A DNA stretch of 64,000 nt from Halorientalis salina (GCF_005049285.1 NZ_SOSC01000004.1:124001-188000), one strand, 5' to 3'; shown: positions 27,230 through 36,113, counted from the stretch's first letter. Made by a program: numbers and translations. Notes: generated by a model from the sequence alone, not told the origin.

Positions 27230-28696
27230 ATGGGGATTCGTGCCGCCGTCCGCGACGCGCTCAAGTCCTTCCCCGCAGTCCTCGCTCGCCTCGGACTCGT
27301 CGACCGGGAGAAGGGGACGGAGGCGTTCGACCTGGCGCTGCCGGTGATGGTCACCGGCGGCCTGCGCATCCTGTTGCGCATCGCCGACTTCCTGATGGTC
27401 GGCATCGCCATCGGCGACACGGCCATCGCCGCGCTCGAACTGGGCTTTCAGTACTACTTCATCGGCTTCGGCCTCTCGCTGGCGCTGTCCTCTGGTACGA
27501 TCAGCGTCGTCTCCCGGCTGCAGGGCGCGGACGACGCCGACCGGGCGGACCTGGCGGTCAAGCAGTCGCTGTGGCTCTCCTTTGTCCTGTCGCTCCCGCT
27601 CACCGCCGTCTCCTGGGTCTACGCCGAACCGCTCATCGGCGTGCTGACCGACGACCCGCGGACGGTCGAACTCGGGGCGATCTACCTCCAGATCGTCATG
27701 CTGTCGCTCGCGTTCCGGTTCTGGAGCATGATCGCCGCTCGCGCGCTGGCGGGCAGCGCCGACACCCGGACGCCGATGTACGTCCGCCTGCTGACGCTGC
27801 CGACGAACGTCGTCCTCAACGCCGTGCTCATCTTCGGCCTGGGGCCGTTCCCCGAACTCGGGGTTGCGGGGGCCGCCTGGGGGACTGCCGTCGCGAACGC
27901 GCTCGCGGCCGTCGTCTTCTTCGGCCTGCTCGTCTCCGGCCGGTACGTCGTGCGGTTCCCGCTTTCGGGTCCCCAGGTCGATCTGGGGCTCTGCCGGGAG
28001 ATCGTCCGCGTGGGCGCGCCGCTGGGCGGGATGCGCCTGCTCCAGTCGTTCGGGCGGTTCCCGTTCCTGTTCGTCCTCGGGGTGCTGGGGACGCCGGTAC
28101 TGGCGGCCTACGCCATCGGGCGGCGGGTGATGCTGCTGGCGCTGATGCCGGCCTGGGGGTACTCGACGGCCGCGAGTACCCTCGTTGGGCAGTCCGTCGG
28201 CTCGGGCGAGGAGACCGAGGCGACGGCCTACGGCTGGCAGACGATGCGCATCGCGCTGGCGACCCAGTTGCTCGTCGGCGCGGTCATCGTCCTGGCCGCC
28301 CGTCCCATCGCGATGGCCTTCGGCACCGCCTACCCGGACCTGGCCGTCCAGTTCATCCGCGTCTTCGGCGTCGCCGTCGCCGGATTCTCGATCTCCCGGA
28401 CTATGCGCGGGAGTCTCCGGGGGGCGGGCGACACGCGCTGGCCGCTCTACGGCACGTTCGTCGGCTCCTATCTCGTTCGCCTCCCCATCGCCGTGCTGGC
28501 GTTGCCGGCGGGCTTCGCCGTCACGGTCGCCGGCGTCACCGTCTCGCCGGGGCTCGGCCTCGGTCTCCCGGCGATCTTCCTCGCGCTGGTGGGCGATTTC
28601 TACGTGAAAGCCGCGGTCAACACCGCGCGGTTCTGGAGCGGGAAGTGGCGCGGCGTCGCCCGCGCGGCCGGCGTCGGGACGGCCGGTGACGATTAG
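27230..28696 (+). CDS. MATE family efflux transporter
   Basis: A 488-residue protein with about 12 membrane helices arranged as two homologous halves, starting after a short polar N-terminus. Family features include FDLALPVMVTGGLRILLRIADFLMVG at the start of helix 1 and a cation-coordinating region in each half. MATE proteins export drugs or metabolites in exchange for Na+ or H+; Na+ is likely in a halophile. It is followed by a 29-codon gene. Confidence 0.9.
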   Translation: MGIRAAVRDALKSFPAVLARLGLVDREKGTEAFDLALPVMVTGGLRILLRIADFLMVGIAIGDTAIAALELGFQYYFIGFGLSLALSSGTISVVSRLQGADDADRADLAVKQSLWLSFVLSLPLTAVSWVYAEPLIGVLTDDPRTVELGAIYLQIVMLSLAFRFWSMIAARALAGSADTRTPMYVRLLTLPTNVVLNAVLIFGLGPFPELGVAGAAWGTAVANALAAVVFFGLLVSGRYVVRFPLSGPQVDLGLCREIVRVGAPLGGMRLLQSFGRFPFLFVLGVLGTPVLAAYAIGRRVMLLALMPAWGYSTAASTLVGQSVGSGEETEATAYGWQTMRIALATQLLVGAVIVLAARPIAMAFGTAYPDLAVQFIRVFGVAVAGFSISRTMRGSLRGAGDTRWPLYGTFVGSYLVRLPIAVLALPAGFAVTVAGVTVSPGLGLGLPAIFLALVGDFYVKAAVNTARFWSGKWRGVARAAGVGTAGDD

Positions 28697-28753
28697 CGGC
28701 CGCTACGGCGGAGAAATGAAGCTTTTAAATCGGTGCTGGCGGAACGGACGAGT

Positions 28754-28843
28754 ATGAGTCAGGCAACCAAGATCGTGCTCGCGTCGCTCGCCGTCTTCGG
28801 ACTGCTGGCCGTTGCGATGATCGCCAACGCCGCGCTCGCGTGA
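28754..28843 (+). CDS. 29-residue hydrophobic micro-protein
   Basis: Starts MSQATKIVLASLAVFG and is a single hydrophobic helix ending AALA. Its TGA overlaps the ATG of the next gene (TGATG), so the two are translationally coupled. An AT-rich promoter-like GCTTTTAAATCGG lies about 20-30 nt upstream of the ATG, supporting a real leaderless start. Function unknown. Confidence 0.6.
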   Translation: MSQATKIVLASLAVFGLLAVAMIANAALA

Positions 28844-29664
28844 TGTTCGGCGAGTACGCCGTCGATGCCGGCCCGGCCGCCGCGGAACTCCCGGCGGTCC
28901 GTGCGGCCCACGCGCCCGGCGCGCTCGTCGTCGAGTGCGAACGGGACTTCGAGACGCTCGATCCCGCTGTCGCGGAGGAACTGGCGCTGCTCACCGACGC
29001 GCTGGAGCCCCACACGTACCCGGCCGAGTGGGTGCCCGAGAACGCGCCCGAGTTGCTCCACCGCTACGCCGGCGACGAGTTCACCGTCGGGATGCCCGGC
29101 GACGGCGGCGTCGCATGGACGCGCCAGACTGATCCCCCGACCGTGTTCGTCAAGCCGCGGCTGGAGGGGTCGCCCGACACCTTCGTCGCGTTCCTGCTGG
29201 CCGAGGCGTTCGTCGAGATCGGGCTGGGCGTCCCCGAGCAGTTCCTGGGCTTTTTCGAGGACCAGTACGCCGAACTGGCGGCGGCCGTCCCGCTCTCGGC
29301 CGCCGACACCTACCAGCTCGCCGCCGCGCTCTACACCGCCTACGTCGGGCTCCAGACCCGCGAGGTCTTCGCCGAGTGGGACGACGAGTTCTCAGTCCTC
29401 TACGACGCGTGGGTCGACGCCGGCGAGCGCCTGGAACCGCGCCTGAGCGGGCTTTCGGGGGAAGTCGCGCGGGGAGAGACGGCGTTCCCGGCGGCCGCGG
29501 AACTGGCCTGTAGCGCCATCAAACACTCCGTCGCCGGTGCTCCCGAGGACGGCGTCGAAGTGCCGCCGCCGTTCGCGGCGCTGGACACGAGCGCGTATCT
29601 CGATCACGGGCCGACCTACGCCGTCGAGTGGGCGCGCAAGACCTTCGAGAAACTCCCCGACTGA
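28843..29664 (+). CDS. conserved haloarchaeal protein of unknown function
   Basis: A 273-residue soluble acidic protein, starting at the ATG that overlaps the preceding stop. It is rich in helix, with a segment DTFVAFLLAEAFVEIGLGVPEQFLGFF near residues 108-135 and a conserved-looking AACELACSAIKHS-type region near 225. I do not recognise a catalytic motif. The stop codon is immediately followed by an inverted-repeat element. Confidence 0.75.
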   Translation: MFGEYAVDAGPAAAELPAVRAAHAPGALVVECERDFETLDPAVAEELALLTDALEPHTYPAEWVPENAPELLHRYAGDEFTVGMPGDGGVAWTRQTDPPTVFVKPRLEGSPDTFVAFLLAEAFVEIGLGVPEQFLGFFEDQYAELAAAVPLSAADTYQLAAALYTAYVGLQTREVFAEWDDEFSVLYDAWVDAGERLEPRLSGLSGEVARGETAFPAAAELACSAIKHSVAGAPEDGVEVPPPFAALDTSAYLDHGPTYAVEWARKTFEKLPD

Positions 29665-29770
29665 TACTGCCGGACAGAAATTCTCACGGCCGAATTCTCG
29701 GACGGGCGACGGAACGCGACTCTCTCCCAGTCTACGCAGGCCACGCTTAACAGACTGCTGTCCGACAGTC
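29665..29770. repeat. inverted-repeat element, family A copy 2 (inverted)
   Basis: A 106-bp unit with ends TACTGCCGGACAG and an imperfect partner (CTGTCCGACAGTC), most like the reverse complement of the copy at 2871. It starts at the base after the upstream TGA stop. Confidence 0.75.
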
Positions 29771-29875
29771 TGAGCCTCGGGCCGTGGTCCACCAAGCCCA
29801 AACCTCAACCGTCTCGACGCCGTTACCGTTCACTGGGACTTCCCGGTCCTGAACGAGCGAACCAGAGGTTCGATC

Positions 29876-30148
29876 ATGCGGAAACAGGAACTCATCCACC
29901 TGCACGCACTGTGCCTTCTCCTGCGCGAGCGACTGGAGGACCGAGCGGCGATTCCGCCCGAGACCGTCGCCCGCTACGACGACTCCCACCTCGGTCCCAC
30001 CGCCGTCCACCGGCGGAAAGCCGAACACCGGGACGCCGTTCTCGCCCTGCTCGACGGTCTCTCCACTGCCGTCTCCGAGACCGACCGGACGCCCGACGAG
30101 GAGCGGCGCGATCAGCCTCGCCGGGCCGACGCCGGCGGAAACGACTAG
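29876..30148 (+). CDS. UPF0058 family protein
   Basis: A 90-residue protein with the characteristic UPF0058 opening MRKQELIHLHALC and a central HRRKAEHRDAVLALLDGL helix. The family is widespread in Euryarchaeota and uncharacterised. Its final 4 bp overlap the convergent gene at 30145. Confidence 0.85.
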   Translation: MRKQELIHLHALCLLLRERLEDRAAIPPETVARYDDSHLGPTAVHRRKAEHRDAVLALLDGLSTAVSETDRTPDEERRDQPRRADAGGND

Positions 30149-30723
30149 AACTCGCTTTCGACGGTTCCGTCCTCGGAGAGTTCGATGACGCCGTCGAAGC
30201 GGTCGCGGTAGCCGGCGACGACGTCCTCGTCGTGGACCTCCTCGGCCAGATGGAACAGGCCGACCGCGTCGTGTTCGTCGAGCAGCGCCAGCAGTTCCTC
30301 GACGGCCTCGCGGGTCCGCTCCTCGTCGGCGTAGTAGGCCATCTCCGTCACCGAGTCGATCGTCACCCGGAGCTTCCCGTCGTGGCTTTCGAGGAACTCG
30401 CGGGTCGCGTCGACGATGCTGTCGAAGTCGTCGGGCGAGGAGACGTAGCGGACGTTGTCGCTCCGCCGGCGGGTGTACCCACGCTCGATGGAGAGCGTAT
30501 CGAGGATCGTGGCGCTGTCCTCGTCGACCTCGTAGTATTCGAGCTTCTGCTCGACCTCGCGGGCGGTGGTGCGAGTCGAGACGATCAGCATGTGGTCGGT
30601 GTCGGTCGCGAGAAAGTCGGTGTCGATGCGGTCGGTTTCGCCCGTACTCGGATGGAGCAGGAGCACTCCGATACCCCCCTCGATAGTGTCCGGCGCGTTC
30701 TCGATCCCGAGCTGATAGTCCAT
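30145..30723 (-). CDS. RecA/KaiC-like protein with degenerate P-loop
   Basis: A 192-residue protein whose overall pattern resembles archaeal RadA/KaiC-type domains: a glycine-rich loop after a first beta strand (GGIGVLLLHPSTGETDRID), then VSTRTTAREVEQKLEYY and a DSVTEMAYYADE Walker-B-like region. The Gly-Lys-Ser/Thr of the Walker A loop is missing, so ATP hydrolysis is unlikely. Haloarchaeal relatives are often labelled HTR-like. It may be a regulatory pseudo-ATPase. Confidence 0.65.
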   Translation of the reverse strand: MDYQLGIENAPDTIEGGIGVLLLHPSTGETDRIDTDFLATDTDHMLIVSTRTTAREVEQKLEYYEVDEDSATILDTLSIERGYTRRRSDNVRYVSSPDDFDSIVDATREFLESHDGKLRVTIDSVTEMAYYADEERTREAVEELLALLDEHDAVGLFHLAEEVHDEDVVAGYRDRFDGVIELSEDGTVESEF

Positions 30724-30782
30724 GTGGCCTACGAATGCGGGACCGGGCGTTAAATTTGCTGGTTCAGACGACTTTGGCGCGA

Positions 30783-31205
30783 TCAGAACACGCTGTCTGC
30801 CGTCGCGGCCCCGACGACGCTGAAGATCGCGCCGACGCTGATGGCGCGGGCGGTGACGGCCATCTGTGCGAGTCCCTCCAGGTCGCCGAGGAACGTCTCG
30901 GGGGCGGTGAAGGCGACGGCGAGGACGGCAACCGATCCGTAGGCGACGCCCATCAGCGAGACGAATCGGACCGGGATGCCGGCGACCTCGGCCTCGCGGT
31001 CGGGGTCCCGGTTGTCATCGGCCTTGTAGAGCGCGCCGTAGCCGATGGCGGCGACGATGGCGACGGTGACCAGCGCGTGCAGGACGGTCATGTTGCGCGC
31101 CAGCACCCACACCTCCTCGGTGACGACGAACGGGCCGGCCAGCAGGAACCCGCCGACGACCTGCTGGGCCGTGTCCGCGACCTTGTACCGCGGCGCGCGT
31201 GCCAT
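30783..31205 (-). CDS. DUF2391 family membrane protein
   Basis: A 140-residue protein starting at the ATG at 31205. It has four hydrophobic helices: about residues 16-35, 40-62, 78-105 and 115-135. The FLLAGPFVVTEEVWVLARNM segment is typical of DUF2391 (TIGR02587-like) proteins. No function is known; short loops suggest a small channel or scaffold. Confidence 0.75.
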   Translation of the reverse strand: MARAPRYKVADTAQQVVGGFLLAGPFVVTEEVWVLARNMTVLHALVTVAIVAAIGYGALYKADDNRDPDREAEVAGIPVRFVSLMGVAYGSVAVLAVAFTAPETFLGDLEGLAQMAVTARAISVGAIFSVVGAATADSVF

Positions 31206-31298
31206 GCCCGTGACACGCTCCCCCAGCGATAAAACGGTCCCGGGTCGGCGTCGCCCGACACCGAACCGGTTATGCGGCCGCCGCCGCTTACAGCGGAC

Positions 31299-31979
31299 AT
31301 GAGCGTCAGCGAGGAGTTCGACCGGTGGGCCAGCGAGGGCCGGGACAGGGGCATGGAGGAACGCCACTGGCACACCGCGAAACACGCCCTCGCTCGAATC
31401 CCCGTAGAACCCGGCGACACCGTCCTCGACCTGGGGTGTGGCAGCGGCTACGCCGGCCGCGCGCTCCGGGACACCAAGGACGCCGGCCGCGTCTACGGCA
31501 TCGACGCCGCCCCGGAGATGGCCCGCAACGCCCGATCCTACACCGACGACCCGCAGGTGGGGTACGTCAACGGCGACTTCGAGCACCTCCCCTTTGCCGA
31601 CGACAGCATCGACCACTGCTTCTCGATGGAGGCGTTCTACTACGCCGCCGACCCCCACGCGGCGCTGGCGGAACTCCATCGCGTCATCCGTCCCGGGGGA
31701 ACCTTCTACTGTGCGGTGAACTTCTTCGAGGAGAACGTCCACTCCCATCACTGGCCCGACCTGGTCGGGGTCGACATGGTTCGGTGGTCGGCCGCCGAGT
31801 ACCGCGACGCCTTCAGGTCCGCCGGCTTTCACGTCGCCGCCCAGGACAACGTTCCCGACCGCGAAACCGAGATCCCACCGGCCGAGGAGTTTCCAACCGA
31901 AGACTGGGAGACGCGCGATGCGATGGTCGAGCGATACCGTGTCTACGGGACGCTACTGTCCGTCGGGGTCGTCCCCTGA
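31299..31979 (+). CDS. class I SAM-dependent methyltransferase
   Basis: A 226-residue protein from the ATG at 31299 (an ATG nine codons upstream is less likely). SAM motif I is VLDLGCGSGYAGRAL near residue 44, motif II is VYGIDAAPEMA, and the acidic/aromatic motif NGDFEHLPFADDSIDH follows. It ends with the usual beta-hairpin region. It resembles Ubie/MenG-like enzymes; the substrate is not inferable from the neighbours. Confidence 0.9.
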   Translation: MSVSEEFDRWASEGRDRGMEERHWHTAKHALARIPVEPGDTVLDLGCGSGYAGRALRDTKDAGRVYGIDAAPEMARNARSYTDDPQVGYVNGDFEHLPFADDSIDHCFSMEAFYYAADPHAALAELHRVIRPGGTFYCAVNFFEENVHSHHWPDLVGVDMVRWSAAEYRDAFRSAGFHVAAQDNVPDRETEIPPAEEFPTEDWETRDAMVERYRVYGTLLSVGVVP

Positions 31980-32113
31980 TCTGGCCTCCCGACCCCCTCG
32001 TTTCGCCTGCAGATCACGCTCTCCGGGTTGTCGAACCACACGACGCGAACGGGTCCGTCGGGTTGACGTATCCCTTATCAAAGGTTTTGCATTGGGGGTG
32101 AGAAGGGACCGTC

Positions 32114-33124
32114 GTGCCTTCGGATCGCCGTCGTCGTCGCCGCGTGTTGCTAGGGGTACTGCTCGCGGTGGCACTCGTCGCGATGTTCGTCCTCGCCCGT
32201 GTCCTCGCCACGGTGTTTTTCGCCATCACGGTCGCGTACGTCCTCTATCCCGTCCGGCAGTGGGTGCTCAACCGCGGTCGCGGTCGACGGGTCAGCGCGG
32301 CGGTCGCGACGCTGGTCGGCTTTCTGGCCGTCCTGCTGGCCGTCGTTCCGATCGTGGGGGCCCTCTACGGTCGCCGCCGGGAGTTCATCTCCTTCATCCG
32401 CGAACTCCCGCCGGAAGTGCCGGTGTCGGCCTACGGGTTCGAGTACACCATCGACGTGAGCTACGTTCTCGGACTCATCCAGGACGGCCTGACCACGATC
32501 GCCGTCGGGTTCGCCAGCGCCGCCCCGGTGGTCGCCCTGCAGGGGGCGCTGTTCGTCCTCCTGGTCTATGCACTCCTCTTGCGACCGCACGACATCCGCG
32601 CGGCGGCGTTCGCCTTCTTCCCCGTGGGCTATCACGACGTGGTCATCTCCTTCCACGAGCGGGTGCGCGCGACGCTGTACGCCATCTACGTCCTCCAGGC
32701 CGCGACGGCGTTCGGGACCTTCCTCATCGCCTACGTCGTCTTCGCGATGCTCGGCTACGACTCGGCGCTGACGCTGTCGGTCCTCTCGGGGCTGCTTCAG
32801 TTCATTCCCGTCCTCGGCCCCAGCGTCGTCGTCCTCGGGCTGGCGGGTTATCAACTCGTCCTCGGGAACACCGGTGCGGCCATCCTCGTGACGGCGTTCG
32901 GCCTCATCCTCGTCGGCTTCCTCCCCGACGCCATCATCCGGACGCGCCTGGCGGCCTTCACCGCTGGCATGCCCGGGAGTCTCTACTTCGTCGGCTTCGT
33001 CGGCGGCATCCTCACCATCGGTATCGTCGGGTTCATCGCCGGCCCGCTCGTGGTCGCGCTGTTGCTCGAAGCGGGGCAACTCCTCTCGGCGGAGATGGGC
33101 GTCGAACCGGCCGAGGAGGGGTAG
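32114..33124 (+). CDS. AI-2E family transporter
   Basis: A 336-residue membrane protein starting with GTG at 32114 after a short Arg-rich segment (SDRRRRRRVLLG). It has about eight helices with the AI-2E family pattern, including the conserved LQFIPVLGPSVV segment near residue 235. Members have been linked to AI-2 export or Na+/H+ antiport, and the latter is plausible in halophiles. Confidence 0.88.
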   Translation: MPSDRRRRRRVLLGVLLAVALVAMFVLARVLATVFFAITVAYVLYPVRQWVLNRGRGRRVSAAVATLVGFLAVLLAVVPIVGALYGRRREFISFIRELPPEVPVSAYGFEYTIDVSYVLGLIQDGLTTIAVGFASAAPVVALQGALFVLLVYALLLRPHDIRAAAFAFFPVGYHDVVISFHERVRATLYAIYVLQAATAFGTFLIAYVVFAMLGYDSALTLSVLSGLLQFIPVLGPSVVVLGLAGYQLVLGNTGAAILVTAFGLILVGFLPDAIIRTRLAAFTAGMPGSLYFVGFVGGILTIGIVGFIAGPLVVALLLEAGQLLSAEMGVEPAEEG

Positions 33125-33587
33125 GTCACCGACTTCTCACTTCGTCGGGTGCGCTCGCTGGCGCTGCGCGGGACGCAGTGCCGGAAACTCGAGGCGGTGA
33201 AACCGCTCGCACCGCCCGTAAACTGGACTACAACTGCTGCGAGCGAGCAGAGTGATACTGCCGGACAGACGTACGTGGATCACCGACTGCGTAGATTGGC
33301 TGGAGAGCCGCTGTACGTCGCTCGTCTACGGATCCGGTTGCGAAACTTTCCGCCCGGCAGTACGAACCAGCCGTTTACCAGGCCAGGTACCAAAGCCGAA
33401 CTCCGCCGAACGAAGCGAGTGGGTCGTGAGACTCGGGCCAGACAACGGGGAGAGTCATTTGACTTGTTCCTTGATTTCTCCGTGATACAAACGAATACTA
33501 CCAACAGAGTCATAATTATCCGTCCAGGTACATGACGTAACGGGCCCTGTACCCACGAGTACCGACACTATCTACGTCCAGACATCT
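33125..33587. other. intergenic region at the edge of an accessory patch
   Basis: It contains a perfect 7-bp inverted repeat, GGCGGTG/CACCGCC, at 33193-33216, the third family A element (33256-33362), and from about 33460 an AT-rich promoter-like stretch (TCATAATTATCC near 33510) before the PiT-like gene. No gene is supported. Confidence 0.5.
33256..33362. repeat. inverted-repeat element, family A copy 3
   Basis: A 107-bp unit in the same orientation as the copy at 2871. The left end TACTGCCGGACAG is identical and preceded by TGA; the right end is CCGCCCGGCAGTA. Differences from copy 1 fall mostly at third positions of one reading frame across 19 codons. Confidence 0.75.
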
Positions 33588-34796
33588 ATGTCCTCACTGT
33601 TCGGGATCGTCGCTGTCGCGCTCGTTGCATCGCTTTTTATGTCATTTACCGTTGGGGCAAATAGCAACTCTGCCCCGATCGCGCCGGCCGTCGGGGCGAA
33701 CGCACTGTCCACCCTGCGAGGGGCGCTGCTGGTCGGAATTGTCGCCGCCCTCGGGGCTGTCGCGCAGGGTGGCAGTATCTCGGAGACCATCGGCCACGGA
33801 CTGGTAACTGGTGTGACGATCACCCCACTGGCCGCTACTGCGACGCTGCTCACGGCAGCCACACTCATCACCATCGGGAACTCTCGCGGCTACCCCATTC
33901 CCTCTGCATTCACGGTGACTGGAGCGGCAATCGGTGCGGGTGTCGCACTGGGCGGCGGCTTTGCGGTCGTGACGTACGCCAAGATTCTGGGGTTCTGGTT
34001 CGCGATTCCGGTCGTCGAAGGCGTCCTCGCGTACGGTCTCGCGTGGCTGTTGCTGGACGAGACGGTCTCGGATACGCTGAGTATTCCGCTGCTCGCCGGC
34101 GGTGTCGGCTACGCACTCGCCAATATCCAGTTGTCGTTTCTCCCGGCTCCACAGAGGGAGCAGGGGTCGATCGCGGGCGTCATTACCCGCCAGTTCAACG
34201 TCGCATCGACAGGGGTTGGCGAGGTCGGAATCGTACTCGTTGGGGGTGTGATCGGTCTTCTCACGGTCGCAGTGGTCTACTGGCAGCTCCGGCGTGACGT
34301 AACGACTGGAATCAACCGGATGCTGGTCGCGCTTGCTCTCGTCGTCGTTTTCACCAGCGGCGGGTCACAGGTCGGACTCGCCACGGGGCCGCTGGAATCC
34401 GTCTTTGAATCTTCGCTCGGTCTCCCTGCTGTATACCTGCTCGGGCTCGGGGGACTCGGCATTCTGTTTGGTGGCTGGTTCCGGTCGCCGCGCCTCATTC
34501 AGGCCGTCGCCCGTGAGTACGCGTCACTCGGCCCGAAGCGGTCGATCGCCGCGTTCATTCCCGCATTTCTCATCGCTCAGGCCGCAATCATCCTCGGCTA
34601 TCCCATCTCGTTCAACAAGGTGATGATTTCCAGTATCGTCGGGGCTGGACTGGTTGGCGGCTCGTCGAGCTCTGACGGGGTGTCCACCACGAAGACGGGA
34701 TACACGGTCGGGGCGTGGGTCGCCTCGATGGTTGGCGGTGGCGCGATCAGCTTCGCGCTCTACCACGTGCTCGCTGCACTACCCGGTCTGGGGTAG
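33588..34796 (+). CDS. PiT-type inorganic phosphate transporter
   Basis: A 402-residue membrane protein with about 10 helices. The repeated PiT signature, normally GANDxANAxG, appears as GANSNSAPIAPAVGANAL (residues about 23-40) and in the second half as the Ser-rich GAGLVGGSSSS, so the usual Asp is replaced by Ser. This form belongs to the PiT superfamily but the ion could differ. Codon bias is weaker than in neighbouring genes, and the gene sits in a patch bordered by a repeat element. Confidence 0.8.
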   Translation: MSSLFGIVAVALVASLFMSFTVGANSNSAPIAPAVGANALSTLRGALLVGIVAALGAVAQGGSISETIGHGLVTGVTITPLAATATLLTAATLITIGNSRGYPIPSAFTVTGAAIGAGVALGGGFAVVTYAKILGFWFAIPVVEGVLAYGLAWLLLDETVSDTLSIPLLAGGVGYALANIQLSFLPAPQREQGSIAGVITRQFNVASTGVGEVGIVLVGGVIGLLTVAVVYWQLRRDVTTGINRMLVALALVVVFTSGGSQVGLATGPLESVFESSLGLPAVYLLGLGGLGILFGGWFRSPRLIQAVAREYASLGPKRSIAAFIPAFLIAQAAIILGYPISFNKVMISSIVGAGLVGGSSSSDGVSTTKTGYTVGAWVASMVGGGAISFALYHVLAALPGLG

Positions 34797-35153
34797 TCAC
34801 ACGTTCTGGAGGGTGACGAGATCTTCGACCGCTGCGCTTTGCTTCATCGCTGTCCACGTCTCAAAATCGGTCGTCCGCGCCACGAACGCGTCGCGTTCGT
34901 CCGCCGAGAGCTGTTGAATGCCCCCGAGAGTGTCGTCGTCACACGGGCTGGCTACACAGAACTCGTCTACCGAGCCAAACTGTGTACGGCGACGGATGAA
35001 CGACTCTGAGGCGACCCGCTTGCGAGAACTGGAAACCCAGGTCTCCAGTGTGAATGCCCGTTCGATTGCTGTTGTGAGACTGGTGTGCAGCGACTCGTGG
35101 GTCTTGACCCCTGAGTCAAGAACCATACCGAGTGCCTGTGTCCCAAGCGACAT
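34797..35153 (-). CDS. uncharacterised 118-residue protein
   Basis: A soluble, mostly helical protein with no recognised motif; it contains RVASESFIRRRTQFG near residue 48 and ends TLQNV. It is convergent with, and directly abuts, the PiT-like gene. The promoter side has a TATA-like TAATAAATCG next to the palindrome ATCGCTCGAAGCGAT (about 35183). Base composition is lower in GC than the core genes, suggesting the same acquired patch. Confidence 0.55.
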   Translation of the reverse strand: MSLGTQALGMVLDSGVKTHESLHTSLTTAIERAFTLETWVSSSRKRVASESFIRRRTQFGSVDEFCVASPCDDDTLGGIQQLSADERDAFVARTTDFETWTAMKQSAAVEDLVTLQNV

Positions 35154-35297
35154 AAATCCGGCGGCGGGACGGCCTTGCTATCGCTCGAAGCGATTTATTA
35201 GACCGTTCTCAATACACTCAGAATCTAACGAGAGGCTGCTGCTCACTCCTGCCGGCGACTGAGCAAGCGAACGACCGAATCGGAGAGGCTGGGCGAC

Positions 35298-36113
35298 CTA
35301 CGTCCCCGTTTCCAGCGGGCGGCCCTCGGCCTCCCACTCGGTGAGGCTCCCCTCGTAGAAGGCGACGTTCTCGTAGCCCAGATGCCGGAGGACGGTGTAG
35401 GTGTGGCTGATGCGCCGGGCCGTGTTGCAGTAGAGGACGATCCGGCTGTCGCGGGTGACTCCTCGCTCGTCGAGAATCGTCTTGATCTCCTCACGTGGTT
35501 TGAGCCCCCGGCTCTCCTCGTCGACCAGTTCCTGCCAGTCGAGCCGGACGGCCCCGGGGATGTGGCCCTCCTCGAACTCCCAGTCCTCGCGGGTGTCCAC
35601 GATTACGGTGTCGGACTCGACGGCGTCGGCGACCGCCTCGGCGTCGACCAGCGGCGTCTCCTCGGCCGGGAGCAGCGCCGCCTCGTAACTCGTCGGTTCG
35701 ACGTCGGTGGCCTCGCTCGTCGTCTCGTGTTCGAGTTGCCACGACGAGAAGTCCCCGTCGAGCAGGTGGAGTTTCGCCGGGTCGTGGCCGTACAGTTCGG
35801 CGGTGACGAGAAAGCGGGCGGCGAAGACGCCGTGGGTGTCGTCGTAGGCGACGATTTCGTCGCCGTTCGCGATACCCGCCTCCGAGAGCAAGGACGCGAA
35901 CCGCTCGCTCCCGGGGAGCATCCCCGCCTCGCCGTCTCGCCCGTCCTCGCCCTCGTCCGCATGCTGGCTGGCCCGGAACGCGTCGAAGGGGACGTTGACC
36001 GCACCCGGCACGTGTCCGATGCCGTCGAACTCCCAGGCGTCCCGGACGTCGACGATGGCCACCTCGTCTGATCGCTCCGCCACCCAGCCCGCCGGAACCA
36101 CTACCTCGCTCAT
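35298..36113 (-). CDS. sulfurtransferase, tandem rhodanese
   Basis: A 271-residue two-domain rhodanese. The N-terminal domain (about 10-130) is inactive. The C-terminal domain carries the persulfide Cys in the loop YCNTARRISHT near residue 229. The charge pattern (NTARR) differs from that of the divergent neighbour (CRIGERS), so donor preference (mercaptopyruvate against thiosulfate) may differ. It could supply sulfur for tRNA thiolation or cofactor synthesis. Confidence 0.88.
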   Translation of the reverse strand: MSEVVVPAGWVAERSDEVAIVDVRDAWEFDGIGHVPGAVNVPFDAFRASQHADEGEDGRDGEAGMLPGSERFASLLSEAGIANGDEIVAYDDTHGVFAARFLVTAELYGHDPAKLHLLDGDFSSWQLEHETTSEATDVEPTSYEAALLPAEETPLVDAEAVADAVESDTVIVDTREDWEFEEGHIPGAVRLDWQELVDEESRGLKPREEIKTILDERGVTRDSRIVLYCNTARRISHTYTVLRHLGYENVAFYEGSLTEWEAEGRPLETGT

